DNA from: Chitinophaga pinensis
Lineage (GTDB): Bacteria; Bacteroidota; Bacteroidia; AKYH767-A; OLB10
NCBI GenBank assembly: GCA_945872015.1
Contig: CAMBYJ010000113.1
Location: 1 to 6,201, forward strand
Reading direction: 5' to 3'
Length of the DNA stretch: 6,201 nucleotides
Below the pieces are notes generated by a model. It was not told the DNA's origin and made no database searches. It saw only the letters and a list, made by a program, of their open reading frames with translations. This document shows positions 1 through 5,083 of this stretch, one piece after another; within the stretch, counting starts at the first letter, position 1, and each line of letters opens with the position of its first letter. The position numbers and the translations under genes were made by a program.

Positions 1-462
1 TTTTGGAACAGATGCACCAATACAGCAAGTCGTAGCAATTAATCCTTTGTGATATTGCAACACTAATTCCTTATCGATACGAGGATACTTTCCATACAAA
101 CCATCAATATAACCGAGCGAACAGAGCTTTGCTAAATTCTTATAGCCCTCGGCATTTTTTGCTAAAAACAATTGATGATGACGAACATCCTTATCTTCCT
201 TTGTAAACTGACGCTTATGACGATCTTCTACGAGGTAAAACTCACAACCTACTATGGGTTTAATTTTATTCGGATTATCAGCAGTATTATACTTTGATGC
301 TTCAGCAACAAATTTAAAAACACCAAACATGTTTCCATGATCGGTAATTGCCAAAGCAGGCATATTATCAGCTACTGCTTTTTTATAAAGAGAGCTAACA
401 TCAGCGGCGCCATCTAGCAATGAAAATTGCGTATGCACATGCAAGTGCGAAAATTTTGTCAT
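1..462 (-). CDS. dnaE: DNA polymerase III alpha subunit, N-terminal part (cut by window edge)
   Basis: This is the catalytic subunit of the replicative DNA polymerase; only its first 154 codons lie in the window and the reading frame runs off at base 1. Translating the minus strand from the ATG at 462 gives a start MTKFSHLHVHTQFSLLDG, the PHP-domain opening of DnaE. HxH is at residues 8 and 10, ITDHGNMFG at about 39-47 and KPIVGCEFYLV at about 68-78, followed by HHQLFLAKN and GYKNLAKLCSLGYIDG. The histidines that E. coli DnaE has lost (HLRVH and TDF there) are present here as HLHVH and TDH, so the PHP site probably still binds metal. The short segment around YNTADNPNKIKPI resembles what I recall of Bacteroidota DnaE. 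Identity is very sure; the polymerase core is outside the window. Confidence 0.96.
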   Translation of the reverse strand, partial: MTKFSHLHVHTQFSLLDGAADVSSLYKKAVADNMPALAITDHGNMFGVFKFVAEASKYNTADNPNKIKPIVGCEFYLVEDRHKRQFTKEDKDVRHHQLFLAKNAEGYKNLAKLCSLGYIDGLYGKYPRIDKELVLQYHKGLIATTCCIGASVPK

Positions 463-480
463 AAGGTAAAGGAATTGAAA

Positions 481-488
481 CAAATTTA
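481..488 (-). promoter_or_regulatory. Candidate -7 element for dnaE
   Basis: On the minus strand this reads TAAATTTG, an exact match to the Bacteroidota primary sigma factor -7 consensus TAnnTTTG. It ends 18 bases before the dnaE ATG, so transcription would start only about a dozen bases upstream of the gene. I do not find a convincing TTG/TTTG -33 element about 19 bases further upstream, so in an AT-rich gap this could be chance. Confidence 0.35.
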
Positions 489-584
489 CCTTTTTTTATC
501 CACTACTTATGCATCGAAACTTGAACTTAATGTTGTTTTTTATAACCCCTTAAAAATGAGGGATAACACTTTTTAACAAGTAGA

Positions 585-619
585 AATAAAAAGGCGGCAC
601 CCTTATGAAGCACCGCCTT
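585..619 (-). terminator. Intrinsic terminator pointing toward dnaE
   Basis: Read on the minus strand, AAGGCGG at 619-613 pairs with CCGCCTT at 597-591, and the run TTTATTT follows the stem. The stem continues inward by five more pairs, four of them G-U, to give about 12 pairs around a CATAA loop. On the plus strand those four positions become A-C mismatches and no T-run follows, so the structure is directional and belongs to a minus-strand transcript. No intact minus-strand gene precedes it; the 29-codon frame ending at 638 is the nearest candidate. It may also insulate dnaE from antisense transcription. Confidence 0.7.
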
Positions 620-637
620 GAATTAAATGTTTGGTAT

Positions 638-727
638 TTATTTTTTTAAATTGACCATAAGCAAAATATGTTTAATTGTTTTTGATATGCTGTTAGCGAT
701 TTTATCTACTTCAGCGTTGGTTTGAAT
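638..727 (-). pseudogene. Possible 3' remnant of a small gene (29 codons, no start)
   Basis: The minus-strand frame from 727 to the TAA at 640-638 encodes 29 residues containing NAEVDKIANSISKTIKHI and ending LLMVNLKK. The composition looks more protein-like than the flanking DNA. The frame begins right after an in-frame TAA (730-728), and the only ATG lies near its end, so no complete gene can start here. The terminator at 619-585 sits 18 bases past its stop, as expected for a real 3' end. Directly upstream, the same frame reads KTINS, stop, IIKTVLMPMVN, stop, which resembles KIANSISKTIKHILLMVN. This suggests decayed tandem copies. I recognise no family; chance coding remains possible. Confidence 0.35.
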
Positions 728-815
728 TTAATTAACCATAGGCATTAAAACTGTTTTTATAATTTATGAATTGATTGTTTTCTGTCTTGTATTATTTTCT
801 AATTAATCATAGGCA
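649..815. repeat. Three diverged direct copies of a 15-base motif
   Basis: The copies are AATTGACCATAAGCA (649-663), AATTAACCATAGGCA (730-744) and AATTAATCATAGGCA (801-815), spaced 81 and 71 bases start to start. Each differs from the next by one or two bases, and AT-rich sequence of looser similarity flanks them. On the minus strand each contains ATGGTCAAT, ATGGTTAAT or ATGATTAAT followed by a stop codon nearby. They could therefore be the 3' ends of decayed tandem small genes. They could instead be binding sites for a regulator of the divergent genes on either side. Confidence 0.55.
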
Positions 816-877
816 CTGTTATTTTTAATATTTTCGTTTGATTACATTACAATGATACAATCGTCTAAAATCAGAAA

Positions 878-2635
878 ATGAAAAAAATCAGCCATTTCTT
901 ACAAATTCAAATCAAGCAGCAATTTAAAATTTGGACTTTGATTAGTATTATTTTTCTCCTTTATCAAGATTGTTATTCTCAGGAAATATGGAATTACTAC
1001 CAAACAAATAAGTCGGTGACCTATGATGAAGCAATTAACTTTTATCAAACTATAGCAGCAAAAGATAATCGCTGCAAAATGTTTGATTATGGAAAAACAG
1101 ATTGCGGAAGACCACTACAATTATTCATCATTAACGAACAAAAAGTATTTGATCGTAATGCAATTAAAAAACAAGTTGTTATTCTTGTAAACAATGGAAT
1201 ACATCCTGGAGAGCCGGACGGAATTGATGCCTGCGTTAAATTAGTTCACGACTGGCAAATAGGAAAAGTAGTTATTCCAACTAATGTTGTATTAGCTATT
1301 ATTCCCGTTTATAATATTGATGGAGCTTTGAGAAGAAGTTCATTTACAAGAATAAACCAGAATGGCCCAGAGGAAGCGGGCTTCAGAGGTAATGCACGCA
1401 ACCTTGATTTAAACAGAGACTTTATAAAATGTGATTCGAAAAACGCGAAAGCATTTACACGTTTATATCAAGCATGGGACCCAGATATTTTTATTGATAC
1501 ACATGTGAGTGATGGTGCTGATTATACCTATACCATGACGTTAATTGATTCGCAAAAAGATAAATTGTCGCCTGCGGTAAATGCTGTCATGCAAAAAGCG
1601 ATCAAACCATTTTTATATTCCAGTATGGAGAAAAAGCAAATTGAAATGGTTCCTTATGTAAATGTCTTTGGAGAAGACCCATCAAAAGGAATGGCGGCAT
1701 TTTATGAATCACCACGATTTGCCAGCGGATATGCTGCATTGTTTCATAGTTTTCCTTTTGTAACGGAGACGCATATGCTAAAACCATTTACTGAGCGTGT
1801 TGAAGCGACATATCAGTTTTTATTAAGCAGTATGGAGTTAGCAGATAAATACATCAATGAAATTACGAGTGCAAGAAATAAATCGAAAGCAGGAGCTGTA
1901 TCGCAACAGCAATTTTACTTAAACTGGCAATTAGATACTGCGCATGTTGACAGTTTACTTTTTAAAGGATTTGATATCGATACCAAGCAAAGTGAGATTA
2001 CTGGACAGGAAAGAATAATTTTTAATCATAGTAAAGCGTATTCGCGCAAGATTGCCTTTGCAGATAATTACCTTCCAACAGATTCTGTTTTAAAGCCACG
2101 AGCGTATATTATTCCGCAGGCATGGACAGAAGTAATTGAGCGATTACAACTGAATGGAATTGAAATGCAGGAATTGAAAAATGATTCCGTAGTAAAAGCG
2201 CAAGTGTACTATATTGAAAATTACCAAACCGGAAAGAATGCATACGAGGGGCATTACCTTCATTCAAAAATAACAGCGCGTACCGAAGAGCAGACCATCA
2301 AGTGCTTTAAAGGCGATTATTTGGTATTTGCCAACCAATGGAAAAACCGTTATATCGTAGAAACTTTAGAACCAACTGGAGTAGATGGCTTTTTTGCCTG
2401 GAACTTTTTTGATGAGATTTTGCAGCAAAAAGAATGGTTCAGCGATTACCTGTTTGAAGATATGGCGGTGGAGATGCTAAAGCAAAATCCGCAGTTAAAA
2501 GCCGATTTTGAAGAGCGAAAACAAAGAGATTCGGTATTTGCAAAGGATAGTTGGGCGCAGTTGACGTACCTTTATCAGCGCTCTAAGTACTACGAAAAGA
2601 GCCACTTACGCTATCCAGTCCTTCGAATTCAATAA
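878..2635 (+). CDS. Exported M14-family zinc carboxypeptidase-like protein
   Basis: This 585-residue protein is a probable metallopeptidase acting outside the inner membrane; its substrate is unknown. An export signal with a long charged start (residues 1-17) and a hydrophobic stretch (about 18-29) ends near CYS-QE (34/35). The M14 catalytic domain covers about 45-325. Zinc ligands appear as HPGE (H109, E112) and H209 in DTHVSDGADYTYTM. NIDG follows at 146-149, and LDLNRDF at 176-182 gives the Asn-Arg substrate-binding pair (N179, R180). E297 in TETHM is the likely catalytic glutamate. All key residues seem present, so activity is plausible. Residues about 345-585 form a C-terminal region I cannot assign, with KPRAYIIPQAW at 406-416. 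No Shine-Dalgarno is present; the start is preceded by A-rich sequence. It stands alone, with 118 bases before rpsP, which has its own promoter. The family is sure; the biological role is not. Confidence 0.9.
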   Translation: MKKISHFLQIQIKQQFKIWTLISIIFLLYQDCYSQEIWNYYQTNKSVTYDEAINFYQTIAAKDNRCKMFDYGKTDCGRPLQLFIINEQKVFDRNAIKKQVVILVNNGIHPGEPDGIDACVKLVHDWQIGKVVIPTNVVLAIIPVYNIDGALRRSSFTRINQNGPEEAGFRGNARNLDLNRDFIKCDSKNAKAFTRLYQAWDPDIFIDTHVSDGADYTYTMTLIDSQKDKLSPAVNAVMQKAIKPFLYSSMEKKQIEMVPYVNVFGEDPSKGMAAFYESPRFASGYAALFHSFPFVTETHMLKPFTERVEATYQFLLSSMELADKYINEITSARNKSKAGAVSQQQFYLNWQLDTAHVDSLLFKGFDIDTKQSEITGQERIIFNHSKAYSRKIAFADNYLPTDSVLKPRAYIIPQAWTEVIERLQLNGIEMQELKNDSVVKAQVYYIENYQTGKNAYEGHYLHSKITARTEEQTIKCFKGDYLVFANQWKNRYIVETLEPTGVDGFFAWNFFDEILQQKEWFSDYLFEDMAVEMLKQNPQLKADFEERKQRDSVFAKDSWAQLTYLYQRSKYYEKSHLRYPVLRIQ

Positions 2636-2669
2636 GCATTTCGGGATACATTTTCAGATAGATTTCCTC

Positions 2670-2699
2670 TTGGATTTAAGATTATATGTCGTATATTTG
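2670..2699 (+). promoter_or_regulatory. Bacteroidota-type promoter of rpsP
   Basis: TTG at 2670-2672, a 19-base spacer, and TATATTTG at 2692-2699 match the Bacteroidota -33/-7 promoter (TTTG and TAnnTTTG) almost perfectly. Transcription should start near 2704-2707, giving a leader of roughly 50 bases before the rpsP ATG. This makes rpsP independent of the carboxypeptidase gene upstream. Confidence 0.8.
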
Positions 2700-2703
2700 C
2701 AAC

Positions 2704-2727
2704 CCCAATCGGAGGGATACCGAAGGG
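2704..2727 (+). promoter_or_regulatory. Small hairpin at the start of the rpsP leader
   Basis: CCC (2704-2706) can pair with GGG (2725-2727), and TCGG (2709-2712) with CCGA (2720-2723). A small internal bulge separates the two stems, and the loop is AGGGATA. The structure would lie almost exactly at the predicted 5' end of the transcript. It could protect the message or serve as a target for S16 feedback control; neither is shown by the sequence. It overlaps an SD-like GGAGGG (2711-2716) that lies too far from the ATG at 2754 to act as a normal ribosome binding site. Confidence 0.4.
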
Positions 2728-2753
2728 ATTAAACAATTTAAAAAATTTAAAAA

Positions 2754-3299
2754 ATGCCAGCAAAAATTAGATTACAGCGTCATGGTAAAAAAGGAAGACC
2801 TTTTTTCCATATTGTGGTGGCGGATAGTCGTGCTCCGAGAGACGGTCGTTTCATTGAAAGAATTGGATCTTACAATCCTATTTCAAACCCAGCAACCATC
2901 GATTTAAACATCGAGAAAGCTACTGAGTGGATCATGAATGGTGCACAGCCAACTGATACTACAAGAGCAATCTTGAGTTACAAAGGAGTACTTTACCGCG
3001 TTCACTTGAACAAAGGTGTTACGAAAGGTGCTTTAACGCAAGAACAAGCAGATGCGAAGTTCAGCGCGTGGATGGAAGCAAACACAAACAAAATCGAAAA
3101 CAAAAAGTCTCGTTTAGCAACTGAAAAGTCGAAAGACAGTTCAGCTCGTTTAGCTGCAGAAACTAAAGCTAACGAAGCGAGAGCAGAAGCAAGAAAGCTT
3201 AAGGAAGCAGAAGCGTTATTAGCTGCAACTCCAGCAGAAGAAACTTCAGAAGCACCAGCAGAAGATTCATCTTCAGAAGAAGCTCCAGCTGAAGCTTAA
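2754..3299 (+). CDS. rpsP: 30S ribosomal protein bS16 with long C-terminal extension
   Basis: S16 binds 16S rRNA early in 30S assembly. The start MPAKIRLQRHGKKGRPFFHI (residues 1-20) followed by VVADSRAPRDGRFIERIGSYNP is diagnostic and fixes the ATG. The conserved core ends near residue 85 (ILSYKGVLYRVHL), where E. coli S16 ends at about 82. Here another ~95 residues follow: a charged, probably helical segment (about 97-155) and a low-complexity acidic tail rich in Ala, Glu, Ser and Pro (about 158-181). I believe such tails are common in Bacteroidota S16; its role is unknown to me. The upstream sequence has no Shine-Dalgarno near the ATG but carries two AATTTAAAAAA-like tracts (about 2733-2753), the A-rich initiation context usual in this phylum. 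It is transcribed from the promoter at 2670-2699 and followed by a strong terminator before rimM. Confidence 0.98.
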   Translation: MPAKIRLQRHGKKGRPFFHIVVADSRAPRDGRFIERIGSYNPISNPATIDLNIEKATEWIMNGAQPTDTTRAILSYKGVLYRVHLNKGVTKGALTQEQADAKFSAWMEANTNKIENKKSRLATEKSKDSSARLAAETKANEARAEARKLKEAEALLAATPAEETSEAPAEDSSSEEAPAEA

Positions 3300-3325
3300 A
3301 ATTATTACCCAAAATCAAATAAAAG

Positions 3326-3356
3326 TCCTGCTTTAACCAGCAGGATTTTTTATTTT
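3326..3356 (+). terminator. Intrinsic terminator between rpsP and rimM
   Basis: TCCTGCT (3326-3332) pairs perfectly with AGCAGGA (3339-3345) around a six-base TTAACC loop, and TTTTTTATTTT follows. It begins 27 bases after the rpsP stop and ends 8 bases before the rimM ATG. It should end most rpsP transcripts, and rimM would then depend on read-through or an unseen promoter. Confidence 0.88.
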
Positions 3357-3363
3357 AGTACCA

Positions 3364-3912
3364 ATGAAAAAACAAGAGTATCATTTTCCTGAGCATTACC
3401 AGATAGGCACTATCCATCGCACCCACGGCGTACGCGGCGATATGATTATGTCGCTTGATACGGATAGCCCTACCCGTTATAAGTCGTTAAAATTAATTTA
3501 TCTTAATCTTGAGGGAACATTAAAAGAATACGATGTAACAAAAATTACAGTTCGCGAAAAAGAAAAGTCGGCGGTGATACATCTTAATGGAATTGAGGAT
3601 ATGACCACGGCTGAAAATTATCTGAAATATGATTTGTATTTGCCGTTATCGAATCTTCCGAAGTTAAGCGGTAAGAAATTTTACTACCACGAGATTATCG
3701 GTATGAAAGTGATTGATGAGCACTATGGCGAGTTAGGAATTATTGAAAGTGTGCATGAATTACCACAGCATCCGGTAGGAGAATTTACTTTTAAAAACAA
3801 ATCTGTTCTTTTTCCGCTGCTCGATATTTTCATCGATAAGATTTCACGATCAGAAATGATTTTTTATACCAAGTTGCCTGAAGGTTTACTTGAAACCTAT
3901 ATTGAAGAATAA
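3364..3912 (+). CDS. rimM: Ribosome maturation factor RimM
   Basis: RimM helps mature the 30S subunit, acting on the head domain around 16S rRNA and S19. The 182-residue length fits the family. The N-terminal RimM domain (about 11-95) carries the signature IGTIHRTHGVRGDM (14-27). The C-terminal PRC-barrel domain (about 105-178) includes FYYHEIIGMKV, GELGIIESV, the conserved LFPLLDIFIDKIS (149-161) and the terminal LPEGLLE (171-177). The start at 3364 leaves a short N-terminal lead before the signature, and no other start fits better. The gene follows rpsP, as in the classical rpsP-rimM-trmD-rplS operon, but trmD and rplS do not follow. Instead the opposite-strand gene ends 3 bases beyond its stop. 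The terminator just upstream suggests lower expression than rpsP. Confidence 0.96.
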   Translation: MKKQEYHFPEHYQIGTIHRTHGVRGDMIMSLDTDSPTRYKSLKLIYLNLEGTLKEYDVTKITVREKEKSAVIHLNGIEDMTTAENYLKYDLYLPLSNLPKLSGKKFYYHEIIGMKVIDEHYGELGIIESVHELPQHPVGEFTFKNKSVLFPLLDIFIDKISRSEMIFYTKLPEGLLETYIEE

Positions 3913-3915
3913 AGA

Positions 3916-5070
3916 TTAATTATTCAGCTTTATTAAGCGATCTGTATCGTAGCGCAACACATTAAAAAATTTATTCTCCATACATCCTCCACTATTTAGT
4001 CGCTGAAATAAAAACGCCTGACCACTAACAAAGTTGTTGGTGCTTTCAAGCGAATCTGCATTAAGCTGCATGGCTGAATAATTTTGCAATACAAAATTCA
4101 CCATATCATAACCAATAAAAGAATTGGCAATCGGATCTGCATGATATTCGTCGATGTAATCCTGGCGAAACTCTTTCACCGAAGGCAAGGAATAATCGAT
4201 AAAGTATCCATTGAAAATTGTTGTTCGTAGTCCTGTTAACTCCAATGGACTAATAGATTCAAATCCTTCCCAGCTTGGCAAACCACATAGCGTTATATTA
4301 TAGTTTCCTTTATTAGCAGCTAATTTTTCTACGATGGAGGACAAAAAGGATTCATCGTTTGTTGGAACAAAAATCAAATTCTCTTTCTTCGATTTTAATT
4401 TCACTTTTAGTCCATCCCACGTTCCAGCCTTAAAATTAAATTTAACAATGCTTTTTGATTTACCTGATAAACTATCCAATTCAGAATAAACAAAATTTAA
4501 CAACTGCTCTTCTTTTTTATCGTCGCGATGCAAGACCAAAAAATTTGCAGTAGTATCGCTGTTATAAATATAATTTGAAAACTGGCGTAGTTGAGTAAGG
4601 TTACTTGGTGTGGCCAACCATAAACCAGGATTCACTTTCATCATTAATTGCGGCAAAGTATTTAAAGAGATGACTGGTCGTTTGCAGCGCTTGATAAACT
4701 TCATGAATGCGCCATTGTTATTAGACGGCACAATAGCAAAATAAACATCGCAGGTATCTACCAATGGCTTTTGTAATGCAGCAATTGTAGAGGTAGAATC
4801 CTTTCCTAAATCGATGATGGTAAACTTAACAACCCCTTCTTTCAAATTATGAGTAGCCATTAATGCTCCTTCATAAAATTGTAGTGATGGTAATACAGTA
4901 TTAAGAATTGCAGGTTCTGCTACTTTGTTCGTGTCGTCAATTAATTGTTCCTTTAATTGAAACGACATTACTAAACCAATCTTCATTTCTTTTGGAGCAG
5001 AAATATCTTGAGCCCAACTTGTGAAAGTTGAAATCAAAAAAAAGAAAGAAAGAAGAAGACTATTTTTCAT
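3916..5070 (-). CDS. Exported type I periplasmic-binding-like protein downstream of guaA
   Basis: The protein is 384 residues from the ATG at 5070. That start opens directly into a clear signal peptide, MKNSLLLSFFFLISTFTSWA, with probable cleavage before QD. A longer frame from 5127 would run through the end of guaA and bury the signal, so I reject it. The mature part looks like a type I periplasmic-binding (Leu/Ile/Val-binding or receptor ligand-binding) fold. MKIGLVMSF (29-37) would be the first strand, FYEGALMA (65-72) a helix, VYFAIVPSNNNG (109-120) and RPVISLNT (131-138) typical hinge-side strands, and FIGYDMVNFVLQNY (318-331) the late helix. I see no membrane segment beyond the signal and no LysM repeat. 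The stop-to-start spacing from guaA is 13 bases, indicating co-transcription. Ligand and role are unknown, and the fold call rests on pattern reading. Confidence 0.72.
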   Translation of the reverse strand: MKNSLLLSFFFLISTFTSWAQDISAPKEMKIGLVMSFQLKEQLIDDTNKVAEPAILNTVLPSLQFYEGALMATHNLKEGVVKFTIIDLGKDSTSTIAALQKPLVDTCDVYFAIVPSNNNGAFMKFIKRCKRPVISLNTLPQLMMKVNPGLWLATPSNLTQLRQFSNYIYNSDTTANFLVLHRDDKKEEQLLNFVYSELDSLSGKSKSIVKFNFKAGTWDGLKVKLKSKKENLIFVPTNDESFLSSIVEKLAANKGNYNITLCGLPSWEGFESISPLELTGLRTTIFNGYFIDYSLPSVKEFRQDYIDEYHADPIANSFIGYDMVNFVLQNYSAMQLNADSLESTNNFVSGQAFLFQRLNSGGCMENKFFNVLRYDTDRLIKLNN

Positions 5071-5083
5071 AATACTATTTAGA

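Larger units (their letters stand above)
463..877. other. 415-base gap between dnaE and the carboxypeptidase gene
   Basis: This gap separates two divergently oriented genes, so promoters for both should lie here. It holds no intact gene. From left to right I see a candidate dnaE -7 element (481-488), a minus-directed terminator (585-619), a 29-codon minus-strand open frame without a proper start (638-727) and three diverged repeats (649-815). The part between the third repeat and the ATG at 878 is AT-rich. It has only weak promoter look-alikes, such as TATTTTCG at 829-836, which lacks a matching -33 element. The 489-584 stretch shows nothing I can name. Confidence 0.6.

Noticed and set aside
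546..562. CCCCT...AGGG hairpin
   Set aside because: Only four pairs with an eight-base loop and no T-run on either strand; too weak to call.
649..815. CRISPR array
   Set aside because: The repeats are only 15 bases, diverged, unevenly spaced and only three in number, with no cas genes nearby.
829..863. Promoter for the carboxypeptidase gene (TATTTTCG at 829-836, or TTTG at 837 with TACAATCG at 856)
   Set aside because: Each has mismatches and a wrong or missing partner element; in such AT-rich DNA they are not distinguishable from chance.
1602..1787. 61-codon minus-strand open frame
   Set aside because: It lies wholly inside the carboxypeptidase gene, opposite its conserved catalytic region, and shows no family features.
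2686..2907. 73-codon plus-strand frame overlapping the rpsP start
   Set aside because: It begins upstream of the promoter -7 element and overlaps the unmistakable S16 N-terminus in another frame.
3351..3358. TATTTTAG as a -7 element for rimM
   Set aside because: It overlaps the terminator T-run, would make a leaderless message, and has no -33 partner.
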